Positions 1-7,011 of a DNA stretch of 64,000 bases are shown piece by piece; position 1 is the first letter of the stretch; the number at the start of each line of letters is the position of its first letter. The notes beneath the pieces are model-generated. The model was not told where the DNA came from and searched no databases. It was given only the letters and a program-made list of their open reading frames with translations. The position numbers and the translations under genes were made by a program. The DNA lies in contig NZ_JAUCBR010000004.1 of the NCBI RefSeq assembly GCF_034676725.1, forward strand, positions 3,996,001 through 4,060,000, written 5' to 3'. Source of the stretch: Denitromonas sp. Its GTDB lineage: Bacteria; Pseudomonadota; Gammaproteobacteria; Burkholderiales; Rhodocyclaceae.

Positions 1-792
1 GCCGACCTTGCCCAGATGGCGCACCAGCACCGGCTCGCCGTTCTTCACCGTCACCACGGTCTCGCCGATGTCGTCCGCGTCGCGGATACGCCCGAGGCCC
101 TGGATGAGGTATTCCTGACCGCCTTCCTGATAGAAGCCGGCCGGGGCGTTCTCGTTCGATTCGCGCAGCGCATCGAGCACCTGCTTGATCGTCACCCCGT
201 AAGCGGCCAGACGCTCGGGTTCGAGCGTGACCTGATACTGCTTTTCATCGCCGCCGATGGTGAGCACCTCGGCCACCCCCGGCACCGCCAGGATGCGGCG
301 CCGAAGCACCCAATCTGCCGTGCTCTTGAGCTCCGCGCCCGCATGGCGGTCGGAGGTGAGCGCGATGAACATGATCTCGCCCATCACCGACGCGGCCGGC
401 GCGAGCTGCGGCGGCGGCAGATCCGGCGGCAGACTGGCGCGGGCCAGTTGGAGCTTTTCCGCCACGATCTGGCGCGCCTGGAGAATGTCGGTGCCCCATT
501 CGAACTCCACCGTCACCACGGACAGGCCGATGGATGAGATGGAGCGCACGCGGCGCACGCCTGGCGAGCCATTGACTGCCGTCTCGATAGGAAACGTGAC
601 CACGCTTTCGACTTCGGTCGGCGACATGCCGTGTGCTTCGGCGACGATAACCACCTGCGGCGCGGTCAGGTCGGGGAACACGTCCACCGGCATTTTCATG
701 GTCTGGTAACCGCCCCAGGCCATGAGCAGCACCCCGGCTGCGAGCACGAACAAGCGGTTCGCGAGCGACCACTGAATGATTTTTCCGATCAT
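1..792 (-). CDS. HME-RND heavy-metal efflux pump, inner-membrane subunit (partial)
   Basis: N-terminal 264 residues of a CzcA/CusA-type RND permease; the rest lies beyond position 1. I translated it from the minus strand starting at the ATG at 790-792. It opens with MIGKIIQWSLANRLFV, a first transmembrane helix, then the typical periplasmic porter start (VDVFPDLTAPQVVIV, GMSPTEVESVVTFPIE). The family exports divalent or monovalent metal ions from periplasm or cytoplasm using the proton gradient, together with an adaptor and a TolC-like channel. Both partners lie directly upstream on the same strand (10 bp gap to the adaptor), so this is the third gene of a czcCBA-type operon. Substrate cannot be set because the diagnostic transmembrane helix 4 is outside the window. 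Confidence 0.9.
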   Translation of the reverse strand, partial: MIGKIIQWSLANRLFVLAAGVLLMAWGGYQTMKMPVDVFPDLTAPQVVIVAEAHGMSPTEVESVVTFPIETAVNGSPGVRRVRSISSIGLSVVTVEFEWGTDILQARQIVAEKLQLARASLPPDLPPPQLAPAASVMGEIMFIALTSDRHAGAELKSTADWVLRRRILAVPGVAEVLTIGGDEKQYQVTLEPERLAAYGVTIKQVLDALRESNENAPAGFYQEGGQEYLIQGLGRIRDADDIGETVVTVKNGEPVLVRHLGKVG

Positions 793-802
793 GGTGCGCC
801 CC

Positions 803-2404
803 TCAGTGTGCGTGCCCGTGGCCGAGCGCCGCCGGAGCGGTCGCGGCCAGTCGAACCTGATAGGCACCCACGGTCACGACCCGCTCACCGGCGGCCACGC
901 CGCTGCGAATCGCCACCCAGCGGCCATCGCGCGTGCCGGTGGTGACCACGCGACGCTCGAAGCTTTCGCCTTCGGTCTGGATGTAGATCACGGCCTGGCC
1001 GTTGTCGTCCACCAATGCGCTGCTGGGCACCGCCAAGGCGGATTCCCGCTCGCCAGTGAACACCGAGGTGCGCAGGTTCATGCCGATACGCAGTCGGCCG
1101 TCCGGGTTCGGCATCTCGAAGATCACCGGGACGGTCCGGGTGTCCGGATCGACCAGCCCGCCCGAGCCCACGAGCGTCGCATTGCCACCCACTTCGGCCA
1201 TGTAGGGCGTGTCGGTCCCGTCCAGCGTGAAGAAGGCGCCGTTCGGTGTGCCGAGCCGGCCCAGATCACTCTCGGCCACGCGCGCTTCAAGCCAGATCCG
1301 ATCCAGATCGGCCACGTGGACAATCATCTGCCCATCGGACACGGCCGCCCCGGCACCGGCGCCGACAGCAACCACCGAGCCGTTGATCGGCGATTTGAGC
1401 GCGATGCCGCTGCTGCCCTCCACATAGCTGGCCGAGCGTCCGCGTGCTGCGTTCAGCTCTGCAATGGCCAGGCGTTCACGGCTGCGGGCGTCGATGAGCC
1501 GCTTTTCGGGGATGGCTTCGAGCTTGAAGAGCGATTCGAGCCGCTCGCGCTCCTGCCGCGCCTGAGTCAATTCAATCGAGGCACGATCGACCGCGAGTGA
1601 CAGGGCTGCGGCATCCTGCTCGGCGCCGAGGAGCGGGATCAGGTTCGCCACCGTCTGCCCGGCCTTGACCGGCATGCCGATGAACGGGAAACCTTGCGTG
1701 CTGGCGCGTACCAGCCCCGCCCCCGGCGCGGAGATGATCGCTTCACCGCCCGCGCGGGCGCGAATCACCGCCATGGCGGGGACCGAGGCGCGGAAGGTGC
1801 GCTCGCTCACCACCTCATTGGCAAACGGGATCTTCCACTGCTGCTCCTTGGTGAAGCCGATGCCTTCATCACCTTCTTCGGCCTCAGGCTCAGCCGCTGC
1901 CGACTCGGCGTCGGGATAGACCGTCACTTCCCCCAGGTCGTGCGTCACCACCTGCCCGTCGAGCACCCACTGCAGGGTCAGGCGGCGCACGCCTTCGTGC
2001 ACCGGGCGCAACACCGGGCGGAAGATGCCGGCAGTTGCACTCGGGCCGGCTTCGGCTTTTTCGTCGGCAGCACCGCCCCCCGAGAGCGTCACAATGAGTT
2101 GCCCGGTATCGACGGGCAGGAATCCGCTGTCCTTCAGGTGGGTCATGTGCGCGGCAAAGCCGGCATCTTCACCCTTCACCAGCTTGGGAAACTCGACGAA
2201 CAGTTCGGTCGTCGCGGTGTAATCGGTGACGGCGATGTTGCCGGCGCCATGGCCATGGTCGCCATGGTCGTCGTGGGCATCGCCACCGTGGCCATCATGC
2301 TTTTCGGCCGTCGGGCCATGGTCATGGTCGTCATGCCCGTGAAAGTCACAGCCTTGCAAGGCCAGCGCGGCGAGCAGCATCAACAGGGGCCAGGGCTTAT
2401 TCAT
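803..2404 (-). CDS. RND efflux periplasmic adaptor subunit (CzcB/CusB-like), His-rich
   Basis: Membrane-fusion protein of 533 aa linking the RND pump to the TolC-type channel. I start at the ATG at 2402-2404 (MNKPWPLLMLLAALALQGC), which gives a lipoprotein-type signal ending in Cys, is preceded by GGAGCGA, and overlaps the stop of the upstream channel gene. After the signal comes a histidine/aspartate-rich segment (about residues 20-55, many HDDH/HGH repeats), then a hairpin/lipoyl core containing KAGQTVANLIPL and a C-terminal beta-barrel/MP domain. The protein ends in ALGHGHAH. Histidine-rich segments of this kind are common in Zn/Co/Cd/Ni export adaptors and probably buffer metal in the periplasm (inference). 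Confidence 0.92.
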   Translation of the reverse strand: MNKPWPLLMLLAALALQGCDFHGHDDHDHGPTAEKHDGHGGDAHDDHGDHGHGAGNIAVTDYTATTELFVEFPKLVKGEDAGFAAHMTHLKDSGFLPVDTGQLIVTLSGGGAADEKAEAGPSATAGIFRPVLRPVHEGVRRLTLQWVLDGQVVTHDLGEVTVYPDAESAAAEPEAEEGDEGIGFTKEQQWKIPFANEVVSERTFRASVPAMAVIRARAGGEAIISAPGAGLVRASTQGFPFIGMPVKAGQTVANLIPLLGAEQDAAALSLAVDRASIELTQARQERERLESLFKLEAIPEKRLIDARSRERLAIAELNAARGRSASYVEGSSGIALKSPINGSVVAVGAGAGAAVSDGQMIVHVADLDRIWLEARVAESDLGRLGTPNGAFFTLDGTDTPYMAEVGGNATLVGSGGLVDPDTRTVPVIFEMPNPDGRLRIGMNLRTSVFTGERESALAVPSSALVDDNGQAVIYIQTEGESFERRVVTTGTRDGRWVAIRSGVAAGERVVTVGAYQVRLAATAPAALGHGHAH

Positions 2405-3686
2405 TGAAAGTCGCTCCATACAGGCGATCAAGCTCGATGCGCGCCAGGCGGGCACGCAAGGACAAATCCAGTTCAGTGGTGAGGGCATCCATTTCGGCGC
2501 GGTAAGCGTCGAGCAACTCGAGAAGGCTCGATTCGCCGGCGCGATAGGCCGCCTCGGCGGTGTCGGAGAGTTGCTGTGTCGAAGCGAGTGCGTCTTTCCG
2601 GTAGGTGGATGCCGCCTCGTGCAGTGACATGGCTTCCTGCCACACCCCGCGCACGTTGGCTTGTGTTTCGGCCAGCGAGAGCTGGTGCTGGGCACGCAGC
2701 ACGCGCGCTTGAGCCCGGCTCATGGCCTGATCGGCCTGCCCGCGGTCGAAGAGCGGAAGCGTGAGGGACAGCCCCACGATCACGCCGTTATCGCTGCGCC
2801 CGGGTTCGCGCACCTGCTTGTGCGCCAGATCGACACTCAGCCCGGGAATCCAGGCACGTGAAGCCGCCGCTGCTTCGTCACCAAAGGCATCGGCACGGGC
2901 TTGCATGCTGGCCAGTTCGGGGCTTGTCTGCACGCCGTCCTGCACACGATCCAGGGGCGGGGGGGCGTCCGGCACCAGGGTACCCACGAGCGGTGCGACC
3001 TGTTCGGGCGGGATGGCCGCCGCCGCTGCGAGGGACTCGCGCTGACGGCGCTGGCGCGCCTCGGCGAGCGCCAGGGTCGCGCTGGCCTTCTTTGCCTCCT
3101 GCTCGATGCGCTTCTGCTCGTAGCCCGACACTTCGCCGGCACGTGCCAGATGACCGGCGATGCGGGCGGCCGACTCGATGCGCTCCTGCCAGTGCCGAAC
3201 GGCGCCGAGGTAGTACTGCTGATGGAGCGCTTCGGCGAAGAGGATACGCAGCTCCGCGATACGTGATCGCTGATCTGCCGCCGATTCGAGGCGCACGGCC
3301 TCTACCCGCCGCTGCGCCGCTGATTGGTACAGGCTGCGTCGGCCCGAGATATCGAGCGGCTGTGAAATTCTGACCGTGTTCTCGGTGACATCGCCCGAGG
3401 GGGCACCGGTGCGGTCGCGCTCGAACGAGAGCGTGGGGTTGGCCAGCAACTGGCTGCGCAGCAGTTCGCTCTGCGCGCCCTCTTCGCGGCCGCCCTGAAG
3501 TGCCTGCCATTCGGGGCGGGCGAGCGCGGCTTCGACGAAGCCGGCTTCCGATTCGACCGGCGCTGCATAGGCCGCGCCGATCAAGCTTGATACCAGCACT
3601 GACGTGGTAAACGCCAGGCGTGCGAACGGGCGGCGCACACGCGAGCGCGCGTCACGTTCCCCGTTCAGACGGGAAATTTCCGACAT
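2397..3686 (-). CDS. TolC-family outer-membrane efflux channel (CzcC-like)
   Basis: 429-aa outer-membrane factor. A basic N-terminus is followed by a hydrophobic signal (ending near AAYAAPVES), then two long alpha-helical repeats rich in Ala, Arg, Gln and Glu, as expected for the TolC/OEP fold (roughly residues 50-235 and 240-425). It supplies the channel for the RND complex encoded by the next two genes. The stop overlaps the adaptor ATG (8 bp shared), so the genes are translationally coupled. CzcC is the closest functional analogue by gene order; the metal specificity is not visible in the sequence. Confidence 0.9.
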   Translation of the reverse strand: MSEISRLNGERDARSRVRRPFARLAFTTSVLVSSLIGAAYAAPVESEAGFVEAALARPEWQALQGGREEGAQSELLRSQLLANPTLSFERDRTGAPSGDVTENTVRISQPLDISGRRSLYQSAAQRRVEAVRLESAADQRSRIAELRILFAEALHQQYYLGAVRHWQERIESAARIAGHLARAGEVSGYEQKRIEQEAKKASATLALAEARQRRQRESLAAAAAIPPEQVAPLVGTLVPDAPPPLDRVQDGVQTSPELASMQARADAFGDEAAAASRAWIPGLSVDLAHKQVREPGRSDNGVIVGLSLTLPLFDRGQADQAMSRAQARVLRAQHQLSLAETQANVRGVWQEAMSLHEAASTYRKDALASTQQLSDTAEAAYRAGESSLLELLDAYRAEMDALTTELDLSLRARLARIELDRLYGATFNE

Positions 3687-3748
3687 GGGAATGCTTCCTG
3701 ATTGTCCTGTTCAGTAGGCCGCCCCGGTTAACGGAGCGGTAAGAAATG

Positions 3749-4138
3749 TCAGGCGGACAAGAAGCGTCTTGGGGGTTTGTAGGGCGGTTCCGGGTCGGCC
3801 GGAATGGCGACCGCCGGGCCGCTCATGGGCGCGACGTGATACTCACGCGATACGGGCAGGATCGTTGCGGCGACCGGGACGATCGGCATGTGCCCGAGCA
3901 GGTGGCCAAGCTCGCCATGCAGCGCCGGATCGTGACCGTGCAGCAATCCATCGTGATCGTGGTCCTGCTCGCCGTGATGCGCGTGGCTGGTCAGATCAGG
4001 GTGGGCTTCGAGTGCCAGAACGGCGGCCTCGGCATCATGTCCGGAAATCGCATTCCATGTCACGCCTGGCGCGAACGAGGTCGTCACCAGGATGAGCAGG
4101 AGCAGCCGAACGGCGGCTGAATAGATCTTACGGAGCAT
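3749..4138 (-). CDS. Small exported His-rich CzcI-like protein
   Basis: 129 aa with a hydrophobic signal (LLLLILVTTSFAPGVTW) and a periplasmic part containing HAHHGEQDHDHDGLLHGHD. It ends in a Pro-rich segment, PEPPYKPPRRFLSA. Short secreted histidine-rich proteins with this plan and position, just upstream of czcC, are known as CzcI and are involved in metal-dependent regulation of czc operons. It shares strand and spacing (62 bp) with the channel gene, so it is probably the second gene of the operon. Exact function in this organism is inferred from context. Confidence 0.75.
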   Translation of the reverse strand: MLRKIYSAAVRLLLLILVTTSFAPGVTWNAISGHDAEAAVLALEAHPDLTSHAHHGEQDHDHDGLLHGHDPALHGELGHLLGHMPIVPVAATILPVSREYHVAPMSGPAVAIPADPEPPYKPPRRFLSA

Positions 4139-4198
4139 GATTGGCGCAGAGTGTAGCCAAGAACGTCCGGCGTGTCACCTTGGCCGCGGCGCGTCAAT

Positions 4199-5251
4199 TC
4201 AATGCCGATGCCCCTGATGATGCGCATCCGGGAAGTGGGCGTGAACATGCACCATGGGTTCGTGACGATGGTGATGGGTGTGCTTGACGCCCGCGGCGAC
4301 CGGGACATCATGCGTGTGCTGATGGTGCTCGTCATGCACGTGTTCGTGGGTGTGCTCCATCGCCTCGTGGGCATGCTCGTGCTCGTGTCGCTCGGTGAGG
4401 TGAAGCCAGACCCCTGCTGCCATCAGGGCACCGGCAATCACAAGCGGAAGCGTGACTGGTTCACCGCCGAGCAGGGCCAGCATGGCGCCGAAGAACGGCG
4501 CCACCGAAAAATACGCTCCGGTACGTGCTGTGCCCAGATGGCGCATGCCAACCACGAACAGCACGAGACTGACGCCATAGGCGAACAGCCCCACCACCAT
4601 CGCGGCAGAAGTCACCCACGCGTCCGGTAGGCGCGCACCCAGCATGAACGCGAGGGCAAGATTGGCGCCGCCCGCCACGGTGCCTTTCACCGTGGCGATC
4701 CAGGTGGCGTCCGCCAACGAAATCTTGCGCGTCAGGTTGTTGTCGATGGCCCAGCACAGGCAGGCGCCCAGAATGGCCAACGCAGGCAGGGAGCCCGAGA
4801 ACTCGGCTTTGCCAGGCCAGCTCAGGATGACGGTGCCACCGGCGATCAGCACCATGCCAAGCGCGATGCGCCGGTCGAAATTCTCCCGAAAGACCACCCA
4901 CGCCAGCAACGCCGTGAGCACGCCTTCGGCATTGAGCAGCAAGGCCGCGCCCGAGGCCGGCATGCCCGTCAGACCGAACATGAGGAGGACGGGCCCGACG
5001 ACACCCCCGGTGAGCACGGCGCCAACGAACCAGCCAGCCTCTGATCGCTTCAGCGAGACGGGTGCTGCGCGCGTGAAGCGTCGGTAAAGCCCGAGCCCGA
5101 TACCGGAACCGAGGTAAAACAGGCCCGCCAGCATCCAAGGGCTGACGGCGCCGAGAAGCCACTTGGCCAGGGGGGCGCTGGCGCCGAACAAGCCGGCTGC
5201 GATCAGTGCCGAAAGAACCCCTCGATTAAAGGTGGGCAGCGATGTGACCAT
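4199..5251 (-). CDS. EamA/DMT-family permease with long histidine-rich tail
   Basis: About 350 aa. Ten hydrophobic segments in two EamA repeats occupy residues 1-285. The C-terminal tail of about 65 residues holds about 25 histidines (HEHEHAHEAMEHTHEHVH, HTHHHRHEP, ending HHQGHRH). EamA proteins are drug/metabolite transporters of varied substrate. The His-rich tail and the position upstream of the czc-type genes on the same strand suggest metal export or metal sensing (inference). Start is uncertain: I prefer the ATG at 5249-5251 (MVTSLPTFNRG), although no clear ribosome site precedes it. The frame stays open to another ATG at 5327-5329, which lies against the transposon's left end. Confidence 0.8.
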   Translation of the reverse strand: MVTSLPTFNRGVLSALIAAGLFGASAPLAKWLLGAVSPWMLAGLFYLGSGIGLGLYRRFTRAAPVSLKRSEAGWFVGAVLTGGVVGPVLLMFGLTGMPASGAALLLNAEGVLTALLAWVVFRENFDRRIALGMVLIAGGTVILSWPGKAEFSGSLPALAILGACLCWAIDNNLTRKISLADATWIATVKGTVAGGANLALAFMLGARLPDAWVTSAAMVVGLFAYGVSLVLFVVGMRHLGTARTGAYFSVAPFFGAMLALLGGEPVTLPLVIAGALMAAGVWLHLTERHEHEHAHEAMEHTHEHVHDEHHQHTHDVPVAAGVKHTHHHRHEPMVHVHAHFPDAHHQGHRH

Positions 5252-5404
5252 TGTCGGTAGGGTAAGTGAAGTGTTGGTAACACGTACACCAAACGCTGGC
5301 TCCCAGCGACGTGGAGCGACTCTTGCCATGGCGTCATGCCTGCCGGGTTATTGCGAGCGAAGATAAACGTTGTAGCATGGTAACGAGAACGGTTTTGCTG
5401 CGGT

Positions 5405-5414
5405 TTACGTCGAA
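5405..5414 (+). repeat. Element-end motif TTACGTCGAA, left copy
   Basis: TTACGTCGAA lies 17 bp before the recombinase ATG. The same ten bases, in the same orientation, occur at 9980-9989 just upstream of tnpA (extended match 12 of 14). Possible recombinase or regulatory binding site; no function is shown. Confidence 0.35.
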
Positions 5415-5431
5415 GTCAGAATCCTCAGTCC

Positions 5432-6445
5432 ATGAGCCAAGTCGATACCTACCTTGAGGCCGCGAATCGAAAAAACACGCGTCGAAGCTACGCGTCAGCA
5501 GTGCGCCATTTCGAGGTCGAGTGGAAAGGACTGTTGCCGGCAACCTCGGAGATGGTTGCAAGTTACCTGGCGGACCATGCAGCCACACTTTCATTGAATA
5601 CGCTTCAGCATCGTCTTTCCGCGCTTTCTCGGTGGCACACCGACCACGGCTTCACAGACCCAACCAAGGCGCAGGTCGTTCGACAGGTCTTGCGAGGCAT
5701 ACGAACGCTACACCCAGCTCGGGAAAAGCAGGCAAAGCCGCTCCAACTGGACACGCTTCAACGGCTTGATTCCTGGCTTCAGCAGGCCGCTTACGCCGAC
5801 AAAGCGCAGGTTCAACCTAGTGGCGAGCTACGTCATCTTCGTGATCGAGCGCTCTTGCTGTTGGGCTTCTGGCGTGGTTTTCGCGCAGATGAGCTCGTGC
5901 GCCTTCGTATCGAGCACATCGAGATCGAACCCGGAGAGGGTTTGACCTGTTTTCTTCCACGAAGCAAGGGCGACCGCAATGCCGACGGGCGTACCTTTCG
6001 CTGTCCCGCATTGTCTCGGCTTTGTCCTGTCTCGGCCTATGCTGACTGGCTCACCGCATCCGGGCTTACGGCTGGGCCCGTTTTCCGGGCGATAGATCGG
6101 TGGGGAAACATGGCCTCGGCCGGCTTGAGCGCAAACGGCGTAATTCCGATCATTCGAGGCATCTTTGCGTCAGCTGGAATCCCAGGGGGCAATGAATACA
6201 GTAGCCATTCGCTGCGTCGAGGGTTCGCCGGTTGGGCGAAATCTAATGGATGGGACATCAAGGAATTGATGGAATACGTTGGATGGCGTGACCTCAAATC
6301 CGCTGTTCGCTACCTGGAGATTCAACCAGGCGACCTCAAACAACGGTTTGAACGCGGTCTTCCTTCCGCGCCTGAGGCGGCACGGGAGGTTTCAGCCGTA
6401 CACGAGCCGTCCAAATCGAAGATCATCCGCTTTCCGGCCAAATGA
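5432..6445 (+). CDS. Tyrosine recombinase/integrase (TnpI-like position)
   Basis: 337-aa phage-integrase-family recombinase. The N-terminal SAM-like core-binding domain (about residues 1-95) is followed by a catalytic domain with all expected residues: Arg151 (GFRADELVRL), Lys179 (PRSKGDR), His259 and Arg262 (HSLRRGF), Trp285 (YVGWRD) and Tyr294 (AVRYLEI). In Tn3-family elements a tyrosine recombinase (TnpI or TnpS) can resolve cointegrates in place of the serine resolvase TnpR. No TnpR is present here, so that role is likely (inference). The stop overlaps the ATG of the HNH gene by four bases, so the two are probably co-translated. The start ATG lies 17 bp after a motif that recurs at the other end of the element. 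Confidence 0.88.
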   Translation: MSQVDTYLEAANRKNTRRSYASAVRHFEVEWKGLLPATSEMVASYLADHAATLSLNTLQHRLSALSRWHTDHGFTDPTKAQVVRQVLRGIRTLHPAREKQAKPLQLDTLQRLDSWLQQAAYADKAQVQPSGELRHLRDRALLLLGFWRGFRADELVRLRIEHIEIEPGEGLTCFLPRSKGDRNADGRTFRCPALSRLCPVSAYADWLTASGLTAGPVFRAIDRWGNMASAGLSANGVIPIIRGIFASAGIPGGNEYSSHSLRRGFAGWAKSNGWDIKELMEYVGWRDLKSAVRYLEIQPGDLKQRFERGLPSAPEAAREVSAVHEPSKSKIIRFPAK

Positions 6446-6981
6446 GCGCTCCAGCACGTGACGTGGTCACCGAGATGCTTGCCTCCGAAGCCAGCAAGGC
6501 CAGGAAGCTCGAAATCCTGTTTGGTCCCTGGTGGCGGCACTACGCGGTTCCTTACGAATTCCCCGCTACCCTGTATTCGGCACAATCGTCATGTCCATAC
6601 TGTGCTGGCCCGTTAGGTCCATTACCTATTCTTGAACAGGATGATGCCGCTGATGGTCAATCAGCGCATCTTGATCATATGGATCCGCTATCGCGCGGCG
6701 GTGAAGATTCGATCCGAAACGCCATTTACGTCTGCCGTAAGTGCAATCTCGCCAAGGGCAGGCGTCTTTTCGCTGATTGGTTGGAGAGACTCGCACCGGA
6801 CAGGAGGTACCTGGTTCGTCTCCTCTATACGGGAAAGCATGGCCATGAACCCGAGGCATTCGTTCCGGGGCGCAAACAAGCTCGGCTGAGCTTGCCGCGG
6901 CTGGAGCTCTCCTTGCACGAAGCGGTGCTGCGAAAGATGTTCGCCAAGCCGATCGTGTCAGGACCTCCTGGGCGGAGGTAG
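6442..6981 (+). CDS. HNH endonuclease
   Basis: 179 aa. Two Cys pairs, CPYC (51-54) and CRKC (98-101), frame an HNH core: HLDHMDPLSRGG at residues 76-87, with Asn93 and Asn102. This is the zinc-bound HNH fold of bacterial nicking and double-strand nucleases. The ATGA overlap with the upstream recombinase shows coupled translation. Its role in a transposon is not established. It could be a passenger, a targeting or homing function, or an accessory to recombination. The C-terminus (about 105-179) is basic and shows no recognisable domain. It ends 31 bp before the convergent tnpA stop. Confidence 0.85.
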   Translation: MSAPARDVVTEMLASEASKARKLEILFGPWWRHYAVPYEFPATLYSAQSSCPYCAGPLGPLPILEQDDAADGQSAHLDHMDPLSRGGEDSIRNAIYVCRKCNLAKGRRLFADWLERLAPDRRYLVRLLYTGKHGHEPEAFVPGRKQARLSLPRLELSLHEAVLRKMFAKPIVSGPPGRR

Positions 6982-7011
6982 CGCTCACCGTTTCCGGGGG
7001 AGGCCGATGTT

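Noticed and set aside
1..537. Plus-strand frames at the left edge
   Set aside because: The minus strand here encodes a clear RND pump N-terminus; the plus frames are His/Arg-rich shadows.
2230..2340. Tandem-like DNA repeats (CATGGTC units)
   Set aside because: They are explained by His/Asp codon runs in the adaptor protein, not by an independent repeat array.
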